This document shows, piece by piece, positions 54,588-63,271 of a stretch of 64,000 nucleotides of DNA. Numbering within the stretch: position 1 is the first letter of the stretch; every line of letters starts with the position of its first letter. The position numbers and the translations under genes are program-made. Origin of the DNA: Corynebacterium haematomassiliense (GTDB lineage Bacteria > Actinomycetota > Actinomycetes > Mycobacteriales > Mycobacteriaceae); the NCBI RefSeq assembly GCF_013978595.1, contig NZ_JACDTZ010000001.1, positions 62,001 to 126,000 on the forward strand, in the 5' to 3' direction. Under the pieces are notes generated by a model. That model saw only the letters and a list, made by a program, of their open reading frames with translations. It had not been told where the DNA came from and searched no databases.

Positions 54588-55394
54588 GTGAGAAGCACTA
54601 ACCCCGTTCTGCGCAACATTCCGGGGGCGGACGCGGACAACGGCTACCAGGATGGCCAGACCGCGACGCTGCCGGGGAGCGCGCGAGAGATAGATCAGCA
54701 GCGTCCGATGACGGTGGATGATGTGGTGACCAAGACGGGCATCACCCTCGCCGTGATCATCGCGTTCGCCGCGGTGAACTTCTGCATCTTCCTTACTGGC
54801 AACGTCAACCTCGGTGTCATCCTGACCATCGTCGGCGCCATCGGCGGCTTCATCACCACCTTGGTCAACGCGTTCCGCCGCGAGTTCGGCTCTAAGACGC
54901 TGACGTTGATCTACGCCGCGTTTGAGGGCCTGTTCCTCGGCGGATTCTCGCTGACCGTTTCTGGTTGGTTCACCGTCGGCGGCGCCGATGCCGGCCAGTT
55001 GATCTTCCAGGCCATCCTGGGCACGGTCGGCGTGTTCATCGGCATGCTCGTGGTCTACCGCCGCGGCGCGATCCGCGTGACCCCGCGTTTTAACCGCATC
55101 GTCACCGGCATGATCTTCGGCGTGGCCATCATGGCGCTGGGCAACTTCCTGCTGGCAATCTTCACCGGCATCTCTCCGCTTCGCGACGGTGGCACGTTGT
55201 CCATCATCTTCGGCGTCGTCTGCGTCGTGCTGGCGGCCCTGTCCTTCCTGCAGGACTTCGACCTCGCCGACAAGCTGGTCCGAACTGGTGCGCCGGAGCG
55301 CGCCTCCTGGGGCGTCGCGCTCGGCCTGGCCGTGACCCTGGTGTGGCTCTACACCGAGATCCTGCGCCTGCTGTCCTACGTCAACGACCGCTAG
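54588..55394 (+). CDS. Bax inhibitor-1/YccA family membrane protein
   Basis: A 268-residue protein with a soluble N-terminal ~60 residues and seven predicted helices. The C-terminal blocks FLQDFDLADKLVRTGAPERASWGVALGL and LVWLYTEILRLLSYV are typical of actinobacterial BI-1/YccA members, which may act as pH-gated Ca2+ leak channels; the role here is unproved. It starts with GTG at 54588, with AAAGGA upstream. It ends in a strong bidirectional hairpin. Confidence 0.92.
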   Translation: MRSTNPVLRNIPGADADNGYQDGQTATLPGSAREIDQQRPMTVDDVVTKTGITLAVIIAFAAVNFCIFLTGNVNLGVILTIVGAIGGFITTLVNAFRREFGSKTLTLIYAAFEGLFLGGFSLTVSGWFTVGGADAGQLIFQAILGTVGVFIGMLVVYRRGAIRVTPRFNRIVTGMIFGVAIMALGNFLLAIFTGISPLRDGGTLSIIFGVVCVVLAALSFLQDFDLADKLVRTGAPERASWGVALGLAVTLVWLYTEILRLLSYVNDR

Positions 55395-55409
55395 GGCCTT
55401 TGCAGAAAC

Positions 55410-55455
55410 ACAAAGCGCCTCGCTTCCGGATCATCTCCGGGGCGAGGCGCTTTGT
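55410..55455. terminator. bidirectional terminator after the BI-1 gene
   Basis: Outer arms ACAAAGCGCCTCGC (55410-55423) and GCGAGGCGCTTTGT (55442-55455) pair perfectly over 14 bp. An inner stem CCGGA/TCCGG around TCATC extends the hairpin. It serves both convergent genes. Confidence 0.88.
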
Positions 55456-55467
55456 CGTGCGCGCGGT

Positions 55468-55995
55468 TTAGTAGTTGTTATCCGGCACGACGGGCTGGCC
55501 GTCGACAGTCACGGTAGTGAACACCGGCTTGCCGTCGACGATCTCCGGGTTGCCCAGCACAACCTTCACGCCCTCTTCGCGGTTGTCCGGGGAGGTGACA
55601 ACGCGGGTTGCGGTGCCCTCGGCGAGGTCCTCGCCCCACTGGTCCCAGACGATGTTCTCGAGGAAGTCGTCCTGGTTCTCGCAGTCCACCGTCAGGCGGT
55701 CCGGGCGCACCAGGTCGGTGGCGCCGCAGTTATTGAACACCGGTGCAGCGGCGACAGCGGCCTCGGAGGTTTCCTGCTCCTTCACGGCATTCGCCGCGGT
55801 GACGTTTGTCGCCGTAGCGGTGCCGGCCGTGGTGGCGGAGGTGCCTGCACCCTTCAGGGAGTTCGGGTCCTGGGTCGTGGCCGTGTCGACCTTCTCGGAG
55901 GAGGGGTTCTGGTGCGGCGGGGTGCAGCCTGCCAGGGCGAGAGCTGCCAGGGCGGCGACGCCGGCTACTGCTTTGCGGGAAGAGGTGGCAATCAC
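55468..55995 (-). CDS. putative lipoprotein, 175 aa
   Basis: A signal peptide with lipobox LAGC (Cys24) is followed by a Thr/Ala/Asn-rich linker and a compact C-terminal domain. The domain has two cysteines (NNCGATDLVRPDRLTVDCEN) that probably form a disulfide, and a TWVDQW-like WDQWGED. No family recognised. It starts with GTG, with AGAAGGA upstream. It lies 39 bp after greA on the same strand and could be co-transcribed. Confidence 0.85.
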   Translation of the reverse strand: MIATSSRKAVAGVAALAALALAGCTPPHQNPSSEKVDTATTQDPNSLKGAGTSATTAGTATATNVTAANAVKEQETSEAAVAAAPVFNNCGATDLVRPDRLTVDCENQDDFLENIVWDQWGEDLAEGTATRVVTSPDNREEGVKVVLGNPEIVDGKPVFTTVTVDGQPVVPDNNY

Positions 55996-56034
55996 AGGAA
56001 TGGTCCTTCTGTATTGAAAAGAGAAACGTACTGG

Positions 56035-56556
56035 CTACTTCGCGCGGGGCGTGGAGGCCTTGACTGAATCATACGGCTCGGCCGAGACCACGGTGACGGA
56101 AATCTCGCGGCCGTTCGGTGCGGTGTACTTGCGGGTTTCGCCCTCGGCGGCACCGACGACGGCGGCGCCGAGAGGGGACTGCTCCGAGTAGGTCTCCAAA
56201 TCCGCGTTGTCGGTGGAGGCGGCGCGGGTGCCGATGAGGAAGGTCTCGCGGTCGTCCTCGTCGCCGTCATAGTAGACGTGCACGACGGAGCCGACGTGGG
56301 CAACACCCTCGACAATGCCAGCGCGCTCCGTGGTGGAGTTGGACAGGATCTCGGAGATCTGCTTGATGCGCGCCTCCTCCTGGTCCTGCTGCTCGCGGGC
56401 CGCGTCGTAGCCGGCGTTCTCCTTGAGGTCGCCCTCCTCGCGGCGCTCGTTGATCTCGGCCGCGATGGCGGGGCGGTTATCAATGAGCTGCTGCAGTTCG
56501 GCCTCGAGCTTGGCCTTCATTTCAGGAGTGATGTACTGCTGCTGGGATTCAGCCAT
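56035..56556 (-). CDS. greA: transcription elongation factor GreA
   Basis: A 173-residue protein that rescues backtracked RNA polymerase by stimulating transcript cleavage. The N-terminal coiled coil has the acidic tip EGDLKENAGYDAAREQQ, whose Asp-Leu-Lys-Glu-Asn carries the catalytic acidic residues. The C-terminal FKBP-like domain (SEQSPLGAAVVGAAEGE) binds RNA polymerase. The order greA, DUF4307, mca matches Mycobacterium. Confidence 0.97.
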   Translation of the reverse strand: MAESQQQYITPEMKAKLEAELQQLIDNRPAIAAEINERREEGDLKENAGYDAAREQQDQEEARIKQISEILSNSTTERAGIVEGVAHVGSVVHVYYDGDEDDRETFLIGTRAASTDNADLETYSEQSPLGAAVVGAAEGETRKYTAPNGREISVTVVSAEPYDSVKASTPRAK

Positions 56557-56588
56557 AGGGGTCTAAACCTTCCCTGATACGTGAAATC

Positions 56589-56607
56589 GGCCCGCCGCTA
56601 GCGGGCC
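56589..56607 (-). terminator. hairpin between DUF4307 and greA
   Basis: GGCCCGC-CGCTA-GCGGGCC is a perfect 7-bp GC stem lying after the DUF4307 stop and before greA. No clear U-tract follows, so termination is plausible but not certain. Confidence 0.5.
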
Positions 56608-56662
56608 AATGTGTGCAGATATACAGCCGGAAGATTACCACACGCTTTCCGGCTAGTTTCCG

Positions 56663-57121
56663 CTAGCGCGCTGCGTAGAAGCTGCTCTCCGGGTCCATGT
56701 AGAAGGGGAGATTCTCGGAGCAACCGTAGATGCGGCCAGACACCAGCGGCTCGCGCACCGGCAGGTCCACCGCGATGCGGGAGTGTTGCTCGCCGCCGGC
56801 CGGCAGCACCACCTCGCGACGGCCCACCTCCGAATGCGAGTAGTCCACCGCAGTGACGATGCAGTACGCAGGCACGTCCGGGTTCTTGCGGTTGACGTCG
56901 ATCCAGAGCCGGCCCGTGTTGTCGTCGATACGCTCCTGTGAAATGAACTCCGCGCGAACGGGCTCGCTGAACCGCTGCATGATGGTGCGGGCGCCGACAA
57001 AGAGCAGGGCAATCATGAGCAGTGCGGCGACAACCGCGACCACTTTGCCGCCGATGGAGCCGCCGGCGCGGTTGGAACGGCCGTAGCGGTTGGCGGGGCG
57101 GGGAGTGGTTGCGGTGCTCAC
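56663..57121 (-). CDS. DUF4307 family membrane protein
   Basis: A 152-residue protein. A basic N-terminus leads into one membrane helix (VVAVVAALLMIALLFVGA) and an external beta-sandwich with two cysteines (AYCIVTAVDYSHSEVG and YGCSENLPF). This is the DUF4307 layout found beside greA and mca in Mycobacteriales. Function unknown. GTG start with AAGGAG upstream. Confidence 0.9.
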   Translation of the reverse strand: MSTATTPRPANRYGRSNRAGGSIGGKVVAVVAALLMIALLFVGARTIMQRFSEPVRAEFISQERIDDNTGRLWIDVNRKNPDVPAYCIVTAVDYSHSEVGRREVVLPAGGEQHSRIAVDLPVREPLVSGRIYGCSENLPFYMDPESSFYAAR

Positions 57122-57219
57122 GGAAACGGCTCCTTGCAGGTGGTAAGGACTTTCGAGTTGATGGTACTAAGATGACGCGGAGGTACAGAACTGACCCCTA
57201 CGAAAGTTGGATTGATCGA

Positions 57220-58092
57220 GTGACCGGGTTGCGTCTCATGGCGATTCACGCCCACCCCGACGACGAGTCCTCCAAGGGTGCCGCCACCATGGCCAAGTAC
57301 GCCGCAGAAGGCAACCGCGTCAAGGTCGTCACTTGCACTGACGGCCGGCGCGGCGACGTGCTCAACCCGGCGATGGACCGCCCGGGCGTGCTGGACAACA
57401 TCCTCGAGGTGCGCCGCGAGGAAATGGCGCGCGCCGCGGCAGCCCTCGGCGTGGAGCACGTCTGGCTGGGCTACGAGGATTCCGGGCTGCCCGAAGGCGA
57501 CCCGCTGCCGCCGCTGCCGGAAGGCTCGTTCGCGGTGCAGGACCCGGAAGAGGTGGCGGTGAAGATCGTGGAGCAGATCCGCGAGTTCCGCCCGCACGTG
57601 ATCATCACCTACGACGAAAACGGCGGCTACCCGCACCCGGACCACCTGATGGTGCACGCGATTTCCATGATCGCCTGGGAGCGCGCGGGCGACCCGGACT
57701 TCGCGCCCGGCACCGGCGAGCCGTGGACGCCGCTGAAGCTGTACTACTCGCACGGATTCATCCTGCAGCGCATGAAACTGCTGCAGGAGCGCCTGATCCA
57801 GCGTGGGAAGCAGAGCCCGTACGAGCTGATGATCAAGCGTTGGGAGGAAAACGAAGGCGACGTATTCGGCCGCGTGACCACCCAGGTCGAGTGCGCCGGC
57901 TACTTCCAGCAGCGCGCCGAGGCGCTCACTGCGCACGCCACGCAGATCGACCCCGCCGGCGCGTTTCTAGCTAGCCCGGTGGAGGACCAGCAGGACGTCT
58001 GGCCCACCGAGGAGTTTGAGCTCGCCGCGTCCAGGGTGGAGACCACCCTGCCGGAAACCGACCTGTTCGCCGGCATCGAGGAGGAAAGCTAA
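57220..58092 (+). CDS. mca: mycothiol S-conjugate amidase
   Basis: A 290-residue zinc amidase that cleaves mycothiol S-conjugates to a mercapturic acid for export, a detoxification step unique to mycothiol-using Actinobacteria. The zinc motif AHPDDE is at 11-16, and the second His lies in GGYPHPDHLMVH. The GTG at 57220 (start VTGLRLMAIHAHPDD) matches the usual N-terminus; an in-frame ATG at 57172 would add 16 residues. The next gene starts at the base after its stop. Confidence 0.95.
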   Translation: MTGLRLMAIHAHPDDESSKGAATMAKYAAEGNRVKVVTCTDGRRGDVLNPAMDRPGVLDNILEVRREEMARAAAALGVEHVWLGYEDSGLPEGDPLPPLPEGSFAVQDPEEVAVKIVEQIREFRPHVIITYDENGGYPHPDHLMVHAISMIAWERAGDPDFAPGTGEPWTPLKLYYSHGFILQRMKLLQERLIQRGKQSPYELMIKRWEENEGDVFGRVTTQVECAGYFQQRAEALTAHATQIDPAGAFLASPVEDQQDVWPTEEFELAASRVETTLPETDLFAGIEEES

Positions 58093-58392
58093 ATGACAAC
58101 CTTTACTGTCGCCGCCGCCAACGCCGCGAGCTTCGTGCTGGCCCAGAATCCGGGCGAGACCCCGGTGGGCCCGGACTTTGGCAAGGCCTCGCCGATCGGT
58201 CTGCTTCTGTTGGTGGTCTTGGCCATCGTGGTGCTGTTCATCGGCTGGTCGTTCCACCGCCGTTTCTCCCGCTTCAAGCGCCGCCAGGCGTTCGCGGAGG
58301 CGCGCGGCATCGACCCATTCGACGAGAAGGCGATCGACGAGGCCATGGAAAAGGCTGGTCTGAAGGACCAGCGGAAGAAAAACGCGTTCTAG
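58093..58392 (+). CDS. small conserved membrane protein, 99 aa
   Basis: It has an N-terminal Ala-rich segment, one strong membrane helix (SPIGLLLLVVLAIVVLFIGWSF), then a basic cytoplasmic tail with RFKRRQAFAEARGIDPFD and AMEKAGLKD. It starts immediately after the mca stop codon, so it is translationally coupled. A small membrane protein in the same position follows mca in Mycobacterium (Rv1083, from memory). Function unknown. Confidence 0.88.
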   Translation: MTTFTVAAANAASFVLAQNPGETPVGPDFGKASPIGLLLLVVLAIVVLFIGWSFHRRFSRFKRRQAFAEARGIDPFDEKAIDEAMEKAGLKDQRKKNAF

Positions 58393-58410
58393 CTGGCTAG
58401 AATTTATCCC

Positions 58411-59190
58411 GTGTCTGTCCTTTCGAAGCTGCGATACCCGCTGTACCCGCTGTACGAGGCGCGCCTAAAGCGCGAGCTGCGCGGCAAAAAGCGTCCGAAG
58501 CACATCGCCGTGATGGCCGACGGCAACCGTCGTTGGGCGCGTGAGGCGGGCTTCGAGGACATCTCCCACGGCCACCGCGTCGGCGGCGCGAAGATCGGCG
58601 AGCTCGTGCGCTGGTCCGCGGAGATGGACGTGGACGTGCTCACCATTTACCTGCTTTCCACGGAGAATCTGCAGCGCACCACCGAAGAGGTGGAGCTGCT
58701 CTTCGACATCATCTCCGGGGTCATCGAGGATCTGGCCACGGAGGATTACACCTGCCGCGTGCGGTTGGTGGGGCATTTGGATCTGCTGCCGGAGGACGTC
58801 GCTAGGCGCATGCGCGAGGGTGCGGCCGCAACCGACACCAAGCACGGTCTCACCGTCAACATCGCGGTCGGTTACGGCGGGCGCCAGGAGATCGTGGATG
58901 CGGTGCAATCGCTTATCGACGACAAAGCGCACGCCGGAGTGCCAGCCACGGAGATGGCCGCCGAGATCACGGTGGAATCCATCTCGGAGCACCTGTATAC
59001 CTCCGGCCAGCCGGACCCGGACCTGGTCATCCGCACCTCCGGCGAGCAGCGCCTGTCCGGTTTTCTGCTGTGGCAGGCGGCGTACTCGGAGATTTGGTTC
59101 ACCGACATTTACTGGCCGGCGTTTCGCAAGATCGACTTTTTGCGCGCGCTGCGCGACTACTCGCAGCGCTCCCGCCGCTTTGGCAAGTAG
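58411..59190 (+). CDS. uppS: cis-isoprenyl (Z-FPP/decaprenyl) diphosphate synthase
   Basis: A 259-residue cis-prenyltransferase. The active-site MADGNRRWA (Asp37) and RTSGEQRLSGFLLWQ with ELWFT-like SEIWFTDIYWP are family signatures. The position after mca corresponds to the short-chain Z-FPP synthase of Mycobacterium (Rv1086), so the product may be Z,E-farnesyl diphosphate rather than C50/C55. GTG start; TAGAAT lies exactly 7 nt upstream. The stop abuts convergent coaA. Confidence 0.94.
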   Translation: MSVLSKLRYPLYPLYEARLKRELRGKKRPKHIAVMADGNRRWAREAGFEDISHGHRVGGAKIGELVRWSAEMDVDVLTIYLLSTENLQRTTEEVELLFDIISGVIEDLATEDYTCRVRLVGHLDLLPEDVARRMREGAAATDTKHGLTVNIAVGYGGRQEIVDAVQSLIDDKAHAGVPATEMAAEITVESISEHLYTSGQPDPDLVIRTSGEQRLSGFLLWQAAYSEIWFTDIYWPAFRKIDFLRALRDYSQRSRRFGK

Positions 59191-60114
59191 CTAGATCTTG
59201 CGCATGCGCACGCGTTGGACGGTGTGGTCGTAGTCCTTGCGCAGCACCAGCGAGGCGCGCACGCGGGTGGGCAGGATGTTTTCCACCAGGTTGGGCAGGT
59301 TGATGGTCTGCCACAGTTCGCGCGCGGCGTAGGCGGCTTCGGCGTCGTCCATGCCGGCGAAGCTCTCGAAGTGGTTGCCGGGCTGCTGGAACGAAGTGTC
59401 GCGGAGTTTGAGGAAGCGCTCGATGTACCAACGCTCGATGTCTTCGGTCTTTGCGTCGACGTAGATGGAGAAGTCGAACAGGTCGGAGACCATCAGCGTT
59501 GGGCCGGTCTGCAGCACGTTGAGGCCTTCGAGGATGAGGATGTCGGGCTGGCGGACCTCCACGAATTCGTCGGGGAGGATGTCGTAGGCCTCGTGCGAGT
59601 AGATCGGGGCCCTGACCACCGGCTGGCCGGACTTGACCTCGGTGACAAAACGCATCAGGTTTCTGCGGTTGTAGGACTCTGGGAAGCCCTTGCGTTTCAT
59701 GATCCCGCGCTCTTCCAGCACCGCCTTCGGGTGGAGGAAGCCGTCGGTGGTGACCAGGTCCACCCGCGGGTGGGAGTCCCAGCGCTGCAGCAGCACCTGC
59801 AGCACGCGCGCGGTGGTGGATTTGCCCACGGCCACCGAGCCGGCCAGGCCGATGATGAACGGCACGTGCCCCGGGTCGCCGCCGATGAATGTTTCGGTGG
59901 CGTTGGTGAGCTTTTGCCGGGCGCGCACTTGCAGGTGGATCAGGCGCGACAGGGGCAGGTAGATGTCCTCGACCTCCTGCAGGTCGAGGTTCTCGCCGAT
60001 GCCGGAGAGCTTCTGCAGCTCTTCCTCGGTGAGCACCTGGGGCATCTTGGCGCGGCGCTTGCGCCAGTCCTCGCGGTGGAAGTCGAGGTACGGCGACGAA
60101 TCGGCTCGTGACAT
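59191..60114 (-). CDS. coaA: type I pantothenate kinase
   Basis: A 307-residue enzyme phosphorylating pantothenate, the first step of CoA synthesis. The P-loop GSVAVGKST is at 92-100, [26 protein letters not shown] follows, and the C-terminal region with [11 protein letters not shown] is typical. The ATG at 60123 would add three residues and is a possible leaderless start, with TACGCG 9 nt upstream. Complete. Confidence 0.95.
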   Translation of the reverse strand: MSRADSSPYLDFHREDWRKRRAKMPQVLTEEELQKLSGIGENLDLQEVEDIYLPLSRLIHLQVRARQKLTNATETFIGGDPGHVPFIIGLAGSVAVGKSTTARVLQVLLQRWDSHPRVDLVTTDGFLHPKAVLEERGIMKRKGFPESYNRRNLMRFVTEVKSGQPVVRAPIYSHEAYDILPDEFVEVRQPDILILEGLNVLQTGPTLMVSDLFDFSIYVDAKTEDIERWYIERFLKLRDTSFQQPGNHFESFAGMDDAEAAYAARELWQTINLPNLVENILPTRVRASLVLRKDYDHTVQRVRMRKI

Positions 60115-60178
60115 AGCCACCATTGTTGCACCCGCGTAAAAGGGGAATGAATCCGCCTTCTGGGCGTGCCGATTTTCC

Positions 60179-60184
60179 TATACT
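60179..60184 (+). promoter_or_regulatory. -10 element of glyA
   Basis: TATACT matches the consensus closely and lies 43 bp before the glyA GTG, leaving a normal leader with GAAAGGA at 60211-60217. Confidence 0.6.
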
Positions 60185-60227
60185 GCGAGAAGCCGTTGTC
60201 AACGCGAAAAGAAAGGACCCGGTCGAC

Positions 60228-61520
60228 GTGTCTGAAGACCTCCGCTACCAGGATCTGGCCACCTACGACCCAGAGGTGCACGCCGCAATTGTGGACGAGC
60301 TGGCGCGCCAGCGCGACACGCTGGAGATGATCGCCTCCGAGAACTTCGTGCCGCGCTCCGTGCTGCAGGCGCAGGGCTCGGTGCTGACCAACAAGTACGC
60401 GGAGGGCTACCCGGGCCGCCGCTACTACGGCGGCTGCGAGCACGTGGACGTCATTGAGGACTTGGCGCGCGACCGCGCGAAGGAGGTCTTCGGCGCCCAG
60501 TACGCGAACGTGCAGCCGCACTCCGGCGCGCAGGCGAACGCCGCGGTGCTCATGGCGCTGGCGGAGCCGGGCGACACCATCTTGGGCCTGGACCTGGCGC
60601 ATGGCGGCCACCTCACCCACGGCATGAAGATCAACTTCTCTGGCCGCCTGTACAACGTTGCGGCGTACCAGGTGGAGGAGGACACCCACCAGATCGACAT
60701 GGCGAAGCTGCGCGAGCAGGCCCGCGAGGTCAAGCCGAAGGTGATCATCGCCGGCTGGTCCGCGTACCCGCGCCACGAGGACTTCGCGGAGTTCCGTTCC
60801 ATCGCCGACGAGGTCGGCGCCTACCTGTGGGTGGACATGGCGCACTTCGCCGGCCTGGTCGCCGCCGGCCTGCACCCGAACCCGGTCCCGCACGCGCACG
60901 TGGTCTCCTCCACGGTGCACAAGACCCTGGGTGGCCCGCGCTCCGGTTTCATCCTCACCAACGACCTGGAGCTGCACAAGAAGCTCAACTCCGCGGTCTT
61001 CCCGGGCCAGCAGGGCGGCCCGCTGATGCACGTCGTTGCCGCGAAGGCGACCGCGTTCAAGATCGCGGGCACGGACGAATTCAAGGATCGTCAGAGCCGC
61101 ACCCTCGCCGGCGCGAAGGTGTTGGCGGAGCGTTTGCTTGCCGACGACGCACGCGAGGCCGGTGTGTCCGTCGTCTCCGGCGGCACCGAGGTGCACCTCG
61201 TGCTGGTGGACCTGCGCAATTCGCCGATGGACGGCCAGCAGGCCGAGGACCTGCTGCACTCGGTGGGTATTACCGTCAACCGCAACGCCGTGCCTTTCGA
61301 CCCGCGCCCGCCGAAGGTGACCTCGGGCCTGCGCATCGGCACCTCCGCGCTGGCCACCCGCGGCTTCGGCGAGGAGGACTTCCGCGAGGTCGCAGAGATT
61401 ATCGCGGAGACCCTGATCAAGGGCGAAGCAGCCGACATCGACGCGCTGCGCGGCCGCGTTGAGGCCCTGGCGCGGAAGTACCCGCTCTACCCGGACCTCG
61501 AGGATTGGAAGATGCTCTAG
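60228..61520 (+). CDS. glyA: serine hydroxymethyltransferase
   Basis: A 430-residue PLP enzyme interconverting serine and glycine with tetrahydrofolate as one-carbon carrier. The PLP lysine is Lys232 in [13 protein letters not shown], and [16 protein letters not shown] and [13 protein letters not shown] are conserved substrate and cofactor blocks. GTG start with GAAAGGA 10 nt upstream and a strong TATACT -10. The stop overlaps convergent DUF5997 in CTAG. Confidence 0.97.
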   Translation: MSEDLRYQDLATYDPEVHAAIVDELARQRDTLEMIASENFVPRSVLQAQGSVLTNKYAEGYPGRRYYGGCEHVDVIEDLARDRAKEVFGAQYANVQPHSGAQANAAVLMALAEPGDTILGLDLAHGGHLTHGMKINFSGRLYNVAAYQVEEDTHQIDMAKLREQAREVKPKVIIAGWSAYPRHEDFAEFRSIADEVGAYLWVDMAHFAGLVAAGLHPNPVPHAHVVSSTVHKTLGGPRSGFILTNDLELHKKLNSAVFPGQQGGPLMHVVAAKATAFKIAGTDEFKDRQSRTLAGAKVLAERLLADDAREAGVSVVSGGTEVHLVLVDLRNSPMDGQQAEDLLHSVGITVNRNAVPFDPRPPKVTSGLRIGTSALATRGFGEEDFREVAEIIAETLIKGEAADIDALRGRVEALARKYPLYPDLEDWKML

Positions 61521-61918
61521 TCCTTTTCGGCTTCTCCGGCGTCGGCGCTTGCGCCGTCGCCGCCGGCAACATCATGCCCGCGCTGCTCCGCGAGAGTGGC
61601 GCGGGCTTTTTGCAGCCACTCGGGCTGGTCGTCCAGCAGCGCGCGGATCTCGTCGGTGGTCATCGCCTGGTCCACGCCGGCGCTTTTCAGCGCGGTCACG
61701 GAAATGCCCAGCTTGCGGGCGACCTCGGGGCGCGGGTGTGGGCCGGAAAGGCGCAGCTCCTGCAGCCACTGCGGCGGGTTGTCCTGCAGGTCGCGCAGCT
61801 CGGCGTGGGTCACGGCGCCGTCCTGGAACTCCTGCGGGGTGGCGGGAAGGTAGATGCCCAGCTTCTTTGCGGCGGTTACCGGCTTCATGGCGATGCCGGA
61901 GGGGGTCTGATCAGTCAT
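61517..61918 (-). CDS. DUF5997 family protein
   Basis: A 133-residue protein. [50 protein letters not shown] and [19 protein letters not shown] match the family. The block [18 protein letters not shown] looks like a helix-turn-helix, hinting at DNA binding. TACCGT 7 nt before the ATG marks a leaderless start. It is divergent, 25 bp apart, from a LysR-type effector domain protein. Confidence 0.85.
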   Translation of the reverse strand: MTDQTPSGIAMKPVTAAKKLGIYLPATPQEFQDGAVTHAELRDLQDNPPQWLQELRLSGPHPRPEVARKLGISVTALKSAGVDQAMTTDEIRALLDDQPEWLQKARATLAEQRGHDVAGGDGASADAGEAEKD

Positions 61919-61943
61919 GGTCAAAACGGTAGCATTGACGGCC

Positions 61944-62522
61944 ATGCTCACCATTGCCTTCGCCACCGGCACTGAGCCGGGGAAGTGGTTCCGCCGCTTC
62001 GAGGAACTCACCGGAAGCCGACTTGAGACGATGCCGGCGGATGATCCGTTCGTGCTCGTCGGCAAGCAAGCAACTGCAGCGCTCGTGCGGCTTCCGGACG
62101 AGCGCGTCACCGACGAGTACCACGTGGTGCGCCTCTACGAGGAGGCGGCCGGCGTCGCGGTGCCGAAGGATTCCGTCTACGCGGAGGTAGGGGAGGTTTC
62201 CCGCGCGGATCTCGCGGACGAGATTGTGAACTTTGACGGGCAATCGCCTATCGACGACCTCCGGTCCGCCCTGCAAGTCGTCGCCGCGAACGTCGGCGTG
62301 GCCTACGGGCCACTGCCGCTGTTGAAGAACCTCGCGCGCAAACAGATCAAAGCATTACCCCTTCTGGGGGAGGAACCGGCGACGCAGATCGCGCTCGTGT
62401 GGCGCAGGGCGGACGATTCGGACGCTGTGCAGGACTTTGTCGGTGTGACGAAGGGGCGCACGGTGCGTTCTTCGCGTGGAAATGCGCACCCCCGATCGGG
62501 TGCAAAGCGGACTCGACGTTAA
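61944..62522 (+). CDS. LysR-type substrate-binding domain protein without HTH
   Basis: A 192-residue protein starting directly with a LysR effector-like fold (MLTIAFATGTEPGKWFRRFEE). Features include PFVLVGKQATAALVRLP and a final strand region IALVWRRADDSDAVQDFV. No N-terminal winged helix is present, and the tail is basic (RSSRGNAHPRSGAKRTRR). TAGCAT 8 nt before the ATG supports this start. Paired divergently with DUF5997, it could be the ligand-sensing half of a split regulator (inference). Confidence 0.82.
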   Translation: MLTIAFATGTEPGKWFRRFEELTGSRLETMPADDPFVLVGKQATAALVRLPDERVTDEYHVVRLYEEAAGVAVPKDSVYAEVGEVSRADLADEIVNFDGQSPIDDLRSALQVVAANVGVAYGPLPLLKNLARKQIKALPLLGEEPATQIALVWRRADDSDAVQDFVGVTKGRTVRSSRGNAHPRSGAKRTRR

Positions 62523-62531
62523 CGCAAAGTT

Positions 62532-62567
62532 CATAATGGACGGCGCACTTATTTCAAGAATGAAAGG
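62532..62567 (+). promoter_or_regulatory. candidate -10 and ribosome-binding site of the LGFP lipoprotein
   Basis: CATAAT (62532-62537) and GAAAGG (62562-62567) precede the ATG at 62576. Confidence 0.45.
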
Positions 62568-62575
62568 TATTGATT

Positions 62576-63157
62576 ATGTTTTCCCGTAAGATCGTCGCTT
62601 CCGCAGCTGCTCTGACCCTTGGCGCAACCGGCCTGGTTGCTTGCTCCAACGACGGCGAGGGTGAGCCGACCTCCACCGAGATCGTCTCGGAGACCGCTAC
62701 CGAGACCGAGGTTGCCACCGAGACCGCTGGCGAGGCCGCGGATAACACCGACGCCGCTGCTGCTGGCGACGCTGAGGCTACCGAGGAGATCACCACCGCC
62801 GACGGCGCAACCGCGATGGTTCCGGCAGGCGTGAAGGCCGCTATGGACGAGTACGCTCAGCCGGAGTGGGGCGAGCCGATGGCAGTTGAGGAGACTGACG
62901 GCGGCTGGATCGTCACCTACGACAACGAGCACTACATCACCTGGAACGAGAACACCGGTGGTGCTCCGACCTGGGGCCAGATCGCTAACGAGTGGATCAC
63001 CGACGTGCGTCTGGACCAGAAGTTGGGCTTCCCGGTCGCACCGGAGACCGAGAACGCCGACCAGTCGGGCTGGACCCAGGAGTTTGAGAACGGCACCATC
63101 GAGTGGACCCGCGGCGGCACCGAGGATGCCTTCACCGCAATCGTGACCGAGAAGTAA
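62576..63157 (+). CDS. LGFP-repeat lipoprotein
   Basis: A 193-residue lipoprotein with lipobox LVAC (Cys23), an acidic Thr/Glu/Ala linker (~25-80) and a C-terminal domain. DQKLGFPVAPE and GWTQEFENGTIEWT form one LGFP repeat, the module thought to bind corynebacterial cell wall components. GAAAGG lies 8 nt before the ATG. It is transcribed alone and closed by a strong terminator. Codons such as GCT and AAC recur, as in a well-expressed gene. Confidence 0.88.
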   Translation: MFSRKIVASAAALTLGATGLVACSNDGEGEPTSTEIVSETATETEVATETAGEAADNTDAAAAGDAEATEEITTADGATAMVPAGVKAAMDEYAQPEWGEPMAVEETDGGWIVTYDNEHYITWNENTGGAPTWGQIANEWITDVRLDQKLGFPVAPETENADQSGWTQEFENGTIEWTRGGTEDAFTAIVTEK

Positions 63158-63183
63158 ATCGGCGGCCTACCTCGCCTGATTCC

Positions 63184-63217
63184 AAGCGCCACTCCGCTGC
63201 GGCGGGGTGGCGCTTTT
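63184..63217 (+). terminator. rho-independent terminator after the LGFP lipoprotein
   Basis: A 14-bp stem (AAGCGCCACTCCGC / GCGGGGTGGCGCTT, one G-T pair) with the loop TGCG runs into TTTT. Confidence 0.85.
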
Positions 63218-63271
63218 GCGTTGCTGGGCGAGTGTTTGCGCGCCCTCGCGGGGATCTGGACAATGGAGCGC

